A stretch of DNA of 64,000 nucleotides, taken from contig NZ_BOOZ01000033.1 in assembly GCF_016863495.1 (NCBI RefSeq), positions 1 through 64,000 of the forward strand, read 5' to 3'. Positions 15,183 through 23,613 of the stretch are shown here, in pieces. This stretch comes from Micromonospora andamanensis. GTDB taxonomy: Bacteria > Actinomycetota > Actinomycetes > Mycobacteriales > Micromonosporaceae. The position numbers and the translations under genes are program-made. The notes beneath the pieces are model-generated. The model saw nothing but the letters and a program-made list of their open reading frames with translations. It did not search any database and was not told the origin of the DNA. Position 1 is the stretch's first letter. Every line of letters begins with the position of its first letter.

Positions 15183-16541
15183 TCACATGCTGGCGATCAG
15201 CCGTTCCACCCGCTCGTCGTACGCCCGGAACGGGTCTTTGCAGAGCACCGTCCGCTGCGCCTGGTCGTTGAGCTTCAGGTGCACCCAGTCGACGGTGAAG
15301 TCCCGTCGCTTCTCCTGGGCGTGCCGGATGAACTCGCCGCGCAGCCGGGCCCGGGTGGTCTGCGGGGGCGTTTCCTTCGCCTCGAAGATCTCCGGATCGG
15401 TGGCCACCCGGTCCACGTCGCCGCGCCGCTCCAGCAGCGCGTAGAGCCCGCGACCCCGGCGCAGGTCGTGGTACGCCAGGTCCATCTGCGCCACCCGGGG
15501 ATGGGACAGCGGCAGGTCGTGCTTGCGCTGGTAACGCTCGATCAGCCGCAGCTTGGTCACCCAGTCGATCTCCCGGGAGACCGGCTCCAGGTCGCCGGTC
15601 TCCACCGCCCGCAACACCCGGCCCCACAGCTCGACCACCCGCTTGGCGGTCTGGTCACCGCCCCGGCGCTCGACGAACTCGGTCGCCTTGGCGAGGTACT
15701 CCTGCTGGATCTCCAGGGCGCTCACCTCCTTGCCCGAGGCCAGCCGCACCTTCCGCCGCCCGGTGATGTCGTGCGACACCTCCCGGATCGCCCGGATCGG
15801 GTTCTCCAGGGTGAGGTCGCGCATCACCACGCCACCCTCGATCATCCGCAGCACGATGTCGGCGGTGCCGACCTTCAGCAGCGTGGTGACCTCGTTCATG
15901 TTGGAGTCACCGACGATGACGTGCAGCCGGCGGTACCGTTCCGCGTCGGCGTGCGGCTCGTCCCGGGTGTTGATGATCGGGCGGCTGCGGGTGGTCGCCG
16001 AGGAGACGCCCTCCCAGATGTGCTCGGCGCGCTGGGACAGGCAGTAGACCGCCCCGCGCGGCGTCTGCAACACCTTGCCGGCGCCGCAGATCAGCTGCCG
16101 GGTGACCAGGAACGGGATCAGTACGTCGGCCAGCCGACCGAACTCACCGTGCCGGGAGACCAGGTAGTTCTCGTGGCAGCCGTAGGAGTTGCCGGCCGAG
16201 TCCGTGTTGTTCTTGAACAGGTAGATCTCACCGGCGATGCCCTCGTCGTGCAGCCGCTTCTCCGCGTCGATGAGCAGCCCTTCCAGGATCCGCTCGCCGG
16301 CACGGTCGTGGGCGACCAGGTCGACCACCGAGTCGCACTCCGGGGTGGCGTACTCGGGGTGCGAGCCGACATCCAGGTAGAGCCGTGCGCCGTTACGCAG
16401 GAAGACGTTGCTCGACCGGCCCCAGGACACCACCCGGCGGAAAAGGTAGCGGGCCACCTCGTCAGGGGACAGCCGCCGCTGTCCGCGGTAGGTACAGGTG
16501 ACGCCGTACTCGGTCTCCAGACCGAAGATTCGCCGTTCCAT
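15183..16541 (-). CDS. pafA: Pup-protein ligase PafA
   Basis: 452 residues, normal length. It is a carboxylate-amine ligase of the glutamine-synthetase-like fold. Motifs: MERRIFGLETEYGVTC with the catalytic-site Glu, NGARLYLDVGSHPEYATPEC near residues 52-71, LFKNNTDSAGNSYGCHENYL near 108-127, and RPIINTRDEPHADAERYRRL. PafA uses ATP to attach the C-terminal Glu of Pup to lysines of target proteins, marking them for the proteasome. It resembles Dop at 26278-27795, its paralogue. Upstream on the same strand lie rmlC and rmlA, which are unrelated sugar genes; normally prcA would lie there, so the proteasome cluster is split at this point. Confidence 0.97.
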   Translation of the reverse strand: MERRIFGLETEYGVTCTYRGQRRLSPDEVARYLFRRVVSWGRSSNVFLRNGARLYLDVGSHPEYATPECDSVVDLVAHDRAGERILEGLLIDAEKRLHDEGIAGEIYLFKNNTDSAGNSYGCHENYLVSRHGEFGRLADVLIPFLVTRQLICGAGKVLQTPRGAVYCLSQRAEHIWEGVSSATTRSRPIINTRDEPHADAERYRRLHVIVGDSNMNEVTTLLKVGTADIVLRMIEGGVVMRDLTLENPIRAIREVSHDITGRRKVRLASGKEVSALEIQQEYLAKATEFVERRGGDQTAKRVVELWGRVLRAVETGDLEPVSREIDWVTKLRLIERYQRKHDLPLSHPRVAQMDLAYHDLRRGRGLYALLERRGDVDRVATDPEIFEAKETPPQTTRARLRGEFIRHAQEKRRDFTVDWVHLKLNDQAQRTVLCKDPFRAYDERVERLIASM

Positions 16542-16598
16542 GATGAGACATTAGCCGTACGGAGGCCCTGTTCGTCACTGTCGGGGCACGTGCCGGTC

Positions 16599-17216
16599 TC
16601 ACTCGTCGGTGGGATCCGTCGTGGCCGCCAACGTCGCGACGTACCGCTGACACGCGTCGTACTCGGGGAGCAGCCCCGCCGCCCGGGCCTGCGCCAGGGT
16701 GGGCGCGGCGGCGTCGCGGGCGGACAGTTGCGGCACGCCGGCCGGCCAGTCGATGCCCAGTTCCTCGTCCAGCGGATGCACGGCGTGCTCCGCCGACGGG
16801 TTGTAGGTGGTCGAGCAGAGGTAGGTCAGGGTGGCGTCGTCGGTCAACGCGCAGAACCCGTGGCCGAGCCCCTCGGCCAGGTAGACCGCGCGCCTGTCGA
16901 CGTCGTCCAGGCGCACCCCGTCCCACCTACCGAAGGTGGGCGAGCCGACCCGCAGGTCGACGACCACGTCGAGCACCGCCCCCCGGACGCAGGTGATGTA
17001 CTTGGCCTGCCCCGGCGGTACGTCGGCGAAGTGGATCCCGCGCACCACGTTCCGGGCCGAGACGGACAGGTTGCCCTGCGCGAGCCTCAGCGGATGCCCG
17101 ACCGCCTCGCCCAGGCGGTCGAAGCGGTACCACTCCAGGAACAGTCCACGCGGATCGCCGTGCTGCTGCGGGGTGATCTCCCAGGCGCCCTCGACGCTCA
17201 ACGGCCGCAACTTCAC
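16599..17216 (-). CDS. rmlC: dTDP-4-dehydrorhamnose 3,5-epimerase
   Basis: 205 residues from GTG 17216, which overlaps the rmlA stop by 4 nt. Cupin fold with conserved family segments: the HGDPRGLFLEWYRFD region, the catalytic His in VRGIHFADVPPGQAKYITCV, then GLGHGFCALTDDATLTYLCS and the final core PLDEELGIDWP. It converts dTDP-4-keto-6-deoxyglucose to dTDP-4-keto-rhamnose, the third step of dTDP-L-rhamnose synthesis. RmlA, RmlB and RmlD are also present in this block, giving the whole pathway. Confidence 0.95.
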   Translation of the reverse strand: MKLRPLSVEGAWEITPQQHGDPRGLFLEWYRFDRLGEAVGHPLRLAQGNLSVSARNVVRGIHFADVPPGQAKYITCVRGAVLDVVVDLRVGSPTFGRWDGVRLDDVDRRAVYLAEGLGHGFCALTDDATLTYLCSTTYNPSAEHAVHPLDEELGIDWPAGVPQLSARDAAAPTLAQARAAGLLPEYDACQRYVATLAATTDPTDE

Positions 17217-18124
17217 CGGGCCGCCCCCGCCCCGCCGGACTCGCCTGTCGGCTCCTGCCGCCCACCGGCGAGCAGGTCGAGCAGGTAGTCGCCGTAGCCA
17301 CTCCTGGTCAACGGCTCGGCCAGGGCGCGCAACTGTGCGTCGTCGATCAGGCCGGCCCGCCAGGCGGCCTCCTCCACGCAGCCGATCTTCATGCCCTGCC
17401 GTTCCTCGATCACCCGGACGAACTCGGCGGCCTGCATCAGCGAGGTGAAGGTGCCGGTGTCCAGCCAGGCGGTCCCCCGGTCCAGCACGGTGACCGACAA
17501 CTCACCCCACTGCCGGTACGCCTCGTTCACCGCGGTGATCTCCAGCTCCCCCCGGGCGCTGGGGGTGAGCCCCCGGGCGATCTCCACCACCCGGTTGTCG
17601 TAGAAGTACAGGCCGGGCACCGCGTACCGCGACGTCGGCCGCTGCGGCTTCTCCTCGATCGCCAGCACCCGACCGTCGGCGTCGAAGTGCACCACGCCGT
17701 ACGCCTGTGGGTTGGCCACCGGATAGGCGAAGATCCGCCCGCCCACCGGGTCACCTGCCGCAGCCAGCTGTCGACCGAGGCCCACCCCGTGGAAGATGTT
17801 GTCGCCGAGGATCAGCGCCACCGACTCGTCACCGATGAAGTCCGCGCCGAGCACGAACGCCTGCGCGATGCCCTCCGGGCGGGGCTGGGCGACGTACTCC
17901 AACCGGAGCCCGAACTGACCGCCGTCGCCGAGCAACCGCTGGAACTGCCCCTGCTCCTCCGGCGTGGTGATCACCAGGATCTCGTGTATCCCGGCCATCA
18001 CCAGGGTGGAGAGGGGGTAGTAGATCATCGGCTTGTCGAAGACCGGCATCAGCTGCTTCGACACCGCCCGGGTGATCGGCCACAGCCGGGAACCGGTGCC
18101 ACCGGCGAGCAGGATTCCACGCAT
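17213..18124 (-). CDS. rmlA: Glucose-1-phosphate thymidylyltransferase
   Basis: 303 residues from ATG 18124 (MRGILLAGGTGSRLWPITRA); the frame runs further upstream into the divergent promoter region and is not used. The nucleotidyltransferase signature GGTGSRLWP, the Lys in KPMIYYPLSTL and the LILGDNIFHG motif with metal-binding Asp are all present. It makes dTDP-glucose from glucose-1-phosphate and dTTP, the first step of the rhamnose pathway. It forms a two-gene operon with rmlC and is divergent from rmlB, with only 73 nt between the two starts. Confidence 0.95.
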   Translation of the reverse strand: MRGILLAGGTGSRLWPITRAVSKQLMPVFDKPMIYYPLSTLVMAGIHEILVITTPEEQGQFQRLLGDGGQFGLRLEYVAQPRPEGIAQAFVLGADFIGDESVALILGDNIFHGVGLGRQLAAAGDPVGGRIFAYPVANPQAYGVVHFDADGRVLAIEEKPQRPTSRYAVPGLYFYDNRVVEIARGLTPSARGELEITAVNEAYRQWGELSVTVLDRGTAWLDTGTFTSLMQAAEFVRVIEERQGMKIGCVEEAAWRAGLIDDAQLRALAEPLTRSGYGDYLLDLLAGGRQEPTGESGGAGAAR

Positions 18125-18182
18125 CCGGAGGAGACTACCGGCAACAGCGCCTCGCCTACCCTGCGGAAGTGGCCGTTTCGCG

Positions 18183-18188
18183 TAGACT
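18183..18188 (+). promoter_or_regulatory. -10 box of a probably leaderless rmlB transcript
   Basis: TAGACT ends 9 nt before the GTG start of rmlB, and no Shine-Dalgarno sequence is seen. A transcript starting about 7 nt after this box would begin at or near the start codon. Confidence 0.45.
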
Positions 18189-18197
18189 TCCGGACCC

Positions 18198-19196
18198 GTG
18201 AGGATTCTGGTCACCGGCGGCGCCGGCTTCATCGGTTCGGAGTACGTCCGGACGCTGCTCGGCGTCCCCGGCGGCAGCGCGGCGGGCGTACCGGCCCTGA
18301 ACCCGGCCCAGGTCACAGTGCTCGACGCGCTCACCTACTCCGGCAACCTGGCCAATCTCGCACCGGTGGCCGACGACCCCCGGCTGCGGTTCGTGCAGGG
18401 TGACATCCGTCACCCCGACGTGGTCGACAAGGCCGTTGCGGGGCATGACGTGGTGGTGCACTTCGCCGCCGAGTCCCACGTCGACAGGTCGATCGCCGGT
18501 GCCGCGCCCTTCGTCACCACGAACGTCCTCGGCACCCAGAATCTGCTCGACGCCGCGCTCCGGCACCGCGTCGACAGGTTCGTGCACGTCTCCACCGACG
18601 AGGTCTACGGCTCCATCGCCGAAGGCTCCTGGACCGAGACCTGGCCGCTGGCGCCCAACTCGCCCTACTCGGCGTCGAAGGCCGGCTCCGACCTGCTCGC
18701 CCTGGCCTACCGCCGCACCCACGGCCTCGACGTGGTGGTGACCCGCTGCTCCAACAACTACGGGCCCTACCAGTACCCGGAGAAGGTCGTCCCGCTGTTC
18801 GTCACGAACCTCCTCGACGGACACACAGTCCCGCTATACGGCGACGGCGGCAACGTGCGTGACTGGCTGCACGTGCACGACCACTGCCGGGGCATCGCCC
18901 TCGTCCAGGACAAGGGCCGTCCCGGTGAGGTCTACCACATCGGTGGTGGCACCGAACTGACGAACAAGGAACTGACCGCCCGGCTCCTGGACGCCTGCGA
19001 AGCCGGCTGGGACCGGGTGACACCTGTCGCCGACCGCAAGGGACACGACCGCCGCTACTCGCTCGACATCAGCAAGATCAGCAAGGAGCTCGGGTACGCC
19101 CCCAGCATCACCCTCGACACCGGTCTCGCCGACACCGTCCGCTGGTACCGGGACAACCGCGCCTGGTGGGAACCGCTCAAGGCGGCCACCGCATGA
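18198..19196 (+). CDS. rmlB: dTDP-glucose 4,6-dehydratase
   Basis: 332 residues, extended SDR fold. It begins MRILVTGGAGFIGSEYVRTL, with the NAD-binding GxxGxxG. HVSTDEVYGSI carries the active-site Thr-Asp-Glu, and SPYSASKAGSDLL carries the catalytic YxxxK. NNYGPYQYPEKVVPLF is typical of RmlB. It converts dTDP-glucose to dTDP-4-keto-6-deoxyglucose. It is the first gene of a tightly overlapping plus-strand operon (rmlB-rmlD-DUF2304-GT2-flippase-GT2), each next start overlapping the previous stop. The upstream TAGACT suggests leaderless translation. Confidence 0.97.
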   Translation: MRILVTGGAGFIGSEYVRTLLGVPGGSAAGVPALNPAQVTVLDALTYSGNLANLAPVADDPRLRFVQGDIRHPDVVDKAVAGHDVVVHFAAESHVDRSIAGAAPFVTTNVLGTQNLLDAALRHRVDRFVHVSTDEVYGSIAEGSWTETWPLAPNSPYSASKAGSDLLALAYRRTHGLDVVVTRCSNNYGPYQYPEKVVPLFVTNLLDGHTVPLYGDGGNVRDWLHVHDHCRGIALVQDKGRPGEVYHIGGGTELTNKELTARLLDACEAGWDRVTPVADRKGHDRRYSLDISKISKELGYAPSITLDTGLADTVRWYRDNRAWWEPLKAATA

Positions 19197-20077
19197 GATT
19201 CCTGGTGACCGGAGCCGGCGGAATGCTCGGACGTGACCTCGTCGACGTGCTCGGCACCCGACCGGAACACCGGGTCACCCCCGCCACCCGCGCCGAGCTG
19301 GACATCACCGACGCCACCGCCGTACACGCCGCCGTCGACGGCCACGACGTGGTGGTCAACACCGCTGCCTGGACCGACGTCGACGGTGCCGAGGCACACG
19401 AGTCGGCCGCCACCGCCGTCAACGGCGACGCCGTCGTCCATCTCGCCACCGCGTGCGCCGCACACGGTGCCCGCCTGCTGCACCTGTCCACCGACTACGT
19501 CTTCGACGGCACCGCCACCGCCCCCTACCCCGAGGACGCGCCGACCGCCCCACTCAACGCGTACGGTCGCGGCAAGCTCGTCGGGGAACAGGCAGTGACC
19601 CGGCTGTTGCCCGACACCGGATACGTGGTGCGTACCGCCTGGCTCTACGGCCGCCACGGCCGCAACTTCGTCACCACGATGCTGGACCTGGCCGACCGCC
19701 GCGACACCCTCGACGTCGTCGACGACCAGCGGGGCCAGCCGACCTGGTCCCACGCCCTGGCCCGCCACCTGGTGATGCTCGCCGAGGCCGCCCACGCCGG
19801 ACACGCCGCGCCCGGGATCTACCACGGCACCTGCTCCGGCGAGGCCACCTGGTACGACCTGGCCCGCGCGGTCTTCGCCCGACACGGGCTCGACCCGGAA
19901 CGGATCCGGCCCACCACCAGTGCCCGGTTTGTGCGACCCGCCCGCAGGCCGACGTACAGTGTGCTAGGGCACGGCCGGTGGGCCCGGGCCGGGTTGCCGC
20001 CCCTGCCGGACTGGCACGCCACCCTGGCCGACGCGTTCGCCCCCGCCGCTCCACCCTCCCCGTGGAAGGTCGTATGA
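19193..20077 (+). CDS. rmlD: dTDP-4-dehydrorhamnose reductase
   Basis: 294 residues from ATG 19193, overlapping the rmlB stop by 4 nt (ATGA). SDR fold: MRFLVTGAGGMLGRDLVDVL, then VVNTAAWTDVDGAE, LSTDYVFDGTA and the catalytic tyrosine/lysine in PLNAYGRGKLVGEQAV, all family hallmarks. RRPTYSVLGHGRW near the C-terminus is also typical. It carries out the final NADPH-dependent reduction to dTDP-L-rhamnose, the donor for the glycosyltransferases that follow. Confidence 0.96.
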   Translation: MRFLVTGAGGMLGRDLVDVLGTRPEHRVTPATRAELDITDATAVHAAVDGHDVVVNTAAWTDVDGAEAHESAATAVNGDAVVHLATACAAHGARLLHLSTDYVFDGTATAPYPEDAPTAPLNAYGRGKLVGEQAVTRLLPDTGYVVRTAWLYGRHGRNFVTTMLDLADRRDTLDVVDDQRGQPTWSHALARHLVMLAEAAHAGHAAPGIYHGTCSGEATWYDLARAVFARHGLDPERIRPTTSARFVRPARRPTYSVLGHGRWARAGLPPLPDWHATLADAFAPAAPPSPWKVV

Positions 20078-20472
20078 AGCTCACCCTGGTCACCGGCCTG
20101 ACCGGTCTGGTCCTGCTGGCCACGATCGTCGAGCTGCTGCGCCGCCGGCAACTGCGCGAGAAGTACGGCATGCTCTGGCTCGGCCTGCTGTTCGTGGTGA
20201 TCCCGCTGTCACTGTTCCCCCGGCTGCTCGACGGTGTCGCCGATCTGCTCGGCGTCGCCTCCGGCGTCAGCCTGGTGCTCTTCCTCGGCATCGTCTTCCT
20301 GCTGCTGGTCTGCATCCACCTCAGCTGGGAGGTGAGCGCGCTGGAGGAGGAGACCCGCACCCTCGCCGAGGAGTTCGCCCTGCTCCGCGCCGAAGTCGAA
20401 GCCGACCGGATGGAACGGGCGGAGTGGGCCCGGCACCCGGACCGGACGGAGATGGTGTCTCGCGATGGTTAA
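20074..20472 (+). CDS. DUF2304 membrane protein
   Basis: 132 residues from ATG 20074, overlapping the rmlD stop (ATGA). Three hydrophobic helices: LTLVTGLTGLVLLATIVELL, then YGMLWLGLLFVVIPLSLFP and VSLVLFLGIVFLLLVCIHLS. A charged coiled-coil-like tail follows (LEEETRTLAEEFALLRAEVE). DUF2304 proteins are regularly coupled to a GT2 polyprenyl-phosphate glycosyltransferase, as here, where the next gene overlaps by 8 nt. It probably assists that enzyme at the membrane. Confidence 0.85.
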   Translation: MKLTLVTGLTGLVLLATIVELLRRRQLREKYGMLWLGLLFVVIPLSLFPRLLDGVADLLGVASGVSLVLFLGIVFLLLVCIHLSWEVSALEEETRTLAEEFALLRAEVEADRMERAEWARHPDRTEMVSRDG

Positions 20473-21166
20473 CGGCAAACGACTGCTGATCATCATTCCG
20501 GCGCTCAACGAAGCCGCCTCCATCGGCGATGTGGTCGGCGAGATCCGCGGCGAACTGCCCGGGGTGGACGTGCTCGTCGTCGACGACGGCTCCACCGACC
20601 ACACCGCCGCCGTCGCCGCCGCCGCCGGTGCCCGCGTCGCCCGACTGCCGTACAACCTCGGCGTCGGTGGGGCCATGCGGCTCGGCTACCGCTACGCCCA
20701 CGACCACGACTACGACCTCGCGGTGCAGGTCGACGCCGACGGGCAGCACGACCCCCGGTACGTGCCGAAGCTTGTCGACCTGCTCGACGACTACGACCTG
20801 GTCATCGGCGCCCGCTTCGCCGGCGAGGGCGAATACACCGTACGCGGCCCCCGCCGCTGGGCGATGGGCATGCTGTCGGTGGTGCTGTCCGGCCTCGCCG
20901 GCGCCACGCTCACCGACACCACCTCAGGTTTCCGGGCCGCCAACCGACGGATGATCGACATGTTCGCCCGCTGGTACCCGGTCGAGTACCTCGGCGACAC
21001 CGTCGAGACGCTCGTGCACGCCGCCCGCCGCGGCTACCGGATCCAGCAGGTCCCGGTCGCCATGCGCCGCCGGATGGCCGGCACACCCAGCCACTCCCCC
21101 GCCAAGGCGATGATCTACCTCGGCCGGGCCCTGGCCGTCCTCACCCTCGCCCTCATCCGCCGGTGA
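20465..21166 (+). CDS. GT2 glycosyltransferase (polyprenyl-phosphate sugar synthase-like)
   Basis: 233 residues. GT-A fold of the dolichyl-phosphate mannose synthase type: LLIIIPALNEAASIGDVVGE, then the nucleotide-binding VLVVDDGSTDHTA and the metal-binding QVDADGQHDPRYV. RRWAMGMLSVVLSGLAGATLTDTTSGF is written here as two parts but continuous in the protein. It has a C-terminal hydrophobic segment, so it is membrane-associated. It likely loads a sugar onto a polyprenyl phosphate for cell-surface glycan assembly. The donor is not defined by sequence; the rml genes suggest rhamnose somewhere in the product. Confidence 0.88.
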   Translation: MVNGKRLLIIIPALNEAASIGDVVGEIRGELPGVDVLVVDDGSTDHTAAVAAAAGARVARLPYNLGVGGAMRLGYRYAHDHDYDLAVQVDADGQHDPRYVPKLVDLLDDYDLVIGARFAGEGEYTVRGPRRWAMGMLSVVLSGLAGATLTDTTSGFRAANRRMIDMFARWYPVEYLGDTVETLVHAARRGYRIQQVPVAMRRRMAGTPSHSPAKAMIYLGRALAVLTLALIRR

Positions 21167-22467
21167 CCGGCCGCCTGCTCCGCCTCGTACCGCCCGGCAC
21201 CATCCCCGTCGGCATCGGCCTGGCCGTGGTCGGACTGGCCGCCTACGTCCACCTCGCCCTGGCCGGACACAACCTCGACGCCGCCGACTACTCCTCGCTG
21301 TCGGTGCTTTGGTCCGTCGTCTTCACCCTCGGCATCGGCGTGTTCTTCCCCGTCGAACAGGAGGTCGCCCGCCTCGTCGCGGCCCGGCGCACCCGCGGGC
21401 TGCCACCCGGGCCGGTACTGGCCCGCGGCGCCGCCGTCGCCGCCATCGTGCTCGGCCTGCTCCTCCTGCTCACCATCGGCACCGCCGACCTCCTCACCGA
21501 CCGGCTCTTCGACGGCGACCCCACGATGGTGCCCGCCCTGGGCGGCGCGCTGGCCGCACTGGCCGTCGCACACACCACCCGTGGGGTGCTCTCCGGCCTG
21601 CGCCGCTTCGGCTGGTACGGCACCCAGCTCGGCCTCGACGGCGGGCTGCGCATCGGCCTGGTCGCCGCCCTCGCCGTCACCGGCGTCGACTCCCCCGTGG
21701 CCTACGCGCTGGTGCTCGTCGTGGCACCACTGGCGGCCGTGGCGCTGACCGCCGTACCCGTCGCCCGGACGATCGGCCGAGGACCGGCGGTCCCCTGGCC
21801 GCCCCTGATCCGCGGACTCACCCTGCTCACCATCTCCAGCCTGCTCGCCCAGGTGGTGGTGAACGTCGGCGTGATCAACGTACGGCTGCTCGACCCGACC
21901 GACGTCGCCACCGCCGGCGCGCTGCTCTCCGCGCTGGTGCTGGTCCGCATACCGCTGTTCGTCTTCGGCTCGATGCAGGCCGCGCTGCTGCCCGGCCTCT
22001 CCACCGCCGCCGCCACCGGCGACGAGCCAGCCTTCCGCGCCCTGCTACGCCGATCCCTGGCCGTCGTCACCGCCCTCGGGGCCCTCGGCGGCATCCTCGC
22101 CGCACTACTCGGCCCGTGGCTCGTGCGGGCCCTCTTCGACACCCCCGACGTACTCGGCCACGGCGACTTCGCCTGGCTCTCGGTGGCCACGCTGGCGTAC
22201 CTGTGGGCGATGGTGCTCGGTCAGGCGCTGCTGGCCCGCGACCGGCACCACGCCCAGGCCCTGGCCTGGACCGTCGGCGTCGCCGCGCTCGCCGTCGCGA
22301 CCCTGCCCCCACTGCCGGTCGCACTGCGCGTCGAACTCGGCTACACCGTCGGGTCGGTGGTGGCCGCAGCCGTCATGCTCGCCCTGCTGCGCCGCCGCCG
22401 GACGCCCCCGCCCGCCCCACCGGCCGCCGCCCCGATACCCGCCACCACAAGCGGAGGAGCCCCATGA
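21163..22467 (+). CDS. Polysaccharide flippase-like integral membrane protein (MOP/Wzx type)
   Basis: 434 residues beginning at a GTG that overlaps the previous stop by 4 nt. About 12 hydrophobic segments are spread over the whole length (for example TIPVGIGLAVVGLAAYVHLA, ARGAAVAAIVLGLLLLLTIG, LTLLTISSLLAQVVVNVGVI). The motifs VARLVAARRTRG and GVLSGLRRFGWYG resemble O-antigen/teichoic-acid flippases of the MOP superfamily. It would move lipid-linked sugar units across the membrane. The call rests on topology and operon context more than on a diagnostic motif. Confidence 0.75.
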   Translation: MTGRLLRLVPPGTIPVGIGLAVVGLAAYVHLALAGHNLDAADYSSLSVLWSVVFTLGIGVFFPVEQEVARLVAARRTRGLPPGPVLARGAAVAAIVLGLLLLLTIGTADLLTDRLFDGDPTMVPALGGALAALAVAHTTRGVLSGLRRFGWYGTQLGLDGGLRIGLVAALAVTGVDSPVAYALVLVVAPLAAVALTAVPVARTIGRGPAVPWPPLIRGLTLLTISSLLAQVVVNVGVINVRLLDPTDVATAGALLSALVLVRIPLFVFGSMQAALLPGLSTAAATGDEPAFRALLRRSLAVVTALGALGGILAALLGPWLVRALFDTPDVLGHGDFAWLSVATLAYLWAMVLGQALLARDRHHAQALAWTVGVAALAVATLPPLPVALRVELGYTVGSVVAAAVMLALLRRRRTPPPAPPAAAPIPATTSGGAP

Positions 22468-23492
22468 GACCGCCAAGCGTCACCGCCGTGATGCTCGCCT
22501 ACGGTGCCGAGCCCTGGCTTGTCGACGCCGCCCGGGCCGTACTGGCCAGCACCGGTGTCGACGTCGAACTGGTGGTGGTCGACAACGGCTGCACCGGCGA
22601 CGGCATCGACGTGGTGAAGGGGCTGCCCGGCGTACGGGTCATCCGGCCGGAAGCGAACACCGGCTACTCCGGCGGCTGCAACCTCGGCGCCGCCGAGGCC
22701 ACCGGCGACTGGCTGGCCTTCGTCAACTCCGACGCCATCGTGGCGCCCGACGCCCTCGACAAGGTCGTCGCGGTGGCCGCCGAGCCGGGCGTCGGCGCCG
22801 CCATGGCCTCCATCCGACTCGCCCACGACCCCGAGCTGATCAACACCTCGGGCAACCCGCTGCACTTCACCGGGCTGTCCTGGGCCGGCGGCAACGGCGA
22901 GCCGGCCAGCGCCCACGCCCGACGCACCGTGGTGCCGTCGCTGAGCGGCTGCTGCTTCGTCATCAGCCGCCGCCGCTGGGCGGAACTCGACGGCTTCCCC
23001 GACGAGTACTTCGCCTACCACGAGGACACCGAACTCAGCCTGCGGCTGTGGCAGCGTGGCCTCCGCCTGGAGTACGTGCCCGACGCCGTGGTCCTGCACC
23101 ACTACGAGTTCTCCCGCAACGACCTCAAGCTCTACCTGGTCGAACGCAACCGCCTGATCACCCTGCTCACCGCGTACCAGGGCCGGACGCTGGCGTTGCT
23201 GGCCCCGATGCTGCTACTCACCGAGGCCGCCATGCTCGCCGCCGCGCTGGCCGGCGGCTGGGGACCCCAGAAGACCCGTGGCTGGGCCTGGCTGTGGCGG
23301 CACCGCGACTGGCTACGCGCCCGGCGACGACGCCTCCAGGCCGAACGCACAGTCGGCGACGGCACCCTGGCCGACCTGATGACCGCCCGGGTCGCCCCGT
23401 CGAACGTGGCCGCACCACCCGGGATGGGCGCATTCAACGCGGTCGCCGCTGCCTGGTGGGCACTCGCGCGGCCACTGCTCGCCCGCGACTGA
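22464..23492 (+). CDS. GT2 glycosyltransferase, rhamnosyltransferase-like
   Basis: 342 residues from ATG 22464 (ATGA overlap, GGAGGA upstream). GT-A fold: VTAVMLAYGAEPWLVDAARA, VELVVVDNGCTGDGIDVVKG, NTGYSGGCNLGAAEATGDWL, the DxD-like NSDAIVAPDAL, and the acceptor-site DGFPDEYFAYHEDTELSLRL seen in WbbL-type rhamnosyltransferases. The C-terminal region has a hydrophobic stretch (LALLAPMLLLTEAAMLAAAL). It is the last gene of the rml operon and is followed by a strong bidirectional hairpin. Rhamnose is the probable donor because the full dTDP-rhamnose pathway is in the same block. Confidence 0.88.
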   Translation: MRPPSVTAVMLAYGAEPWLVDAARAVLASTGVDVELVVVDNGCTGDGIDVVKGLPGVRVIRPEANTGYSGGCNLGAAEATGDWLAFVNSDAIVAPDALDKVVAVAAEPGVGAAMASIRLAHDPELINTSGNPLHFTGLSWAGGNGEPASAHARRTVVPSLSGCCFVISRRRWAELDGFPDEYFAYHEDTELSLRLWQRGLRLEYVPDAVVLHHYEFSRNDLKLYLVERNRLITLLTAYQGRTLALLAPMLLLTEAAMLAAALAGGWGPQKTRGWAWLWRHRDWLRARRRRLQAERTVGDGTLADLMTARVAPSNVAAPPGMGAFNAVAAAWWALARPLLARD

Positions 23493-23547
23493 GCCGCCCG
23501 AACCCGCACACCGTACGTCGGCCGTCGACAGCCGCGAGCCCAACGAC

Positions 23548-23583
23548 GCGGCGCCCGGCCGGTCGAAACCGTCCGGGCGCCGC
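23548..23583. terminator. Bidirectional terminator between the rml operon and prcA
   Basis: An 11-bp GC stem (GCGGCGCCCGG, 23548-23558; complement 23573-23583) continues through one mismatch into an inner CGGT/ACCG stem with a CGAA tetraloop. It sits between two convergent genes. Confidence 0.75.
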
Positions 23584-23613
23584 CCCTACCGGACCGCGGC
23601 CCGGAAACGTGAC

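Noticed and set aside
21309..22463. Upstream extension of the last GT2 gene into the flippase
   Set aside because: Only the part from ATG 22464 has glycosyltransferase sequence; the upstream portion is an Arg-rich shadow of the flippase.
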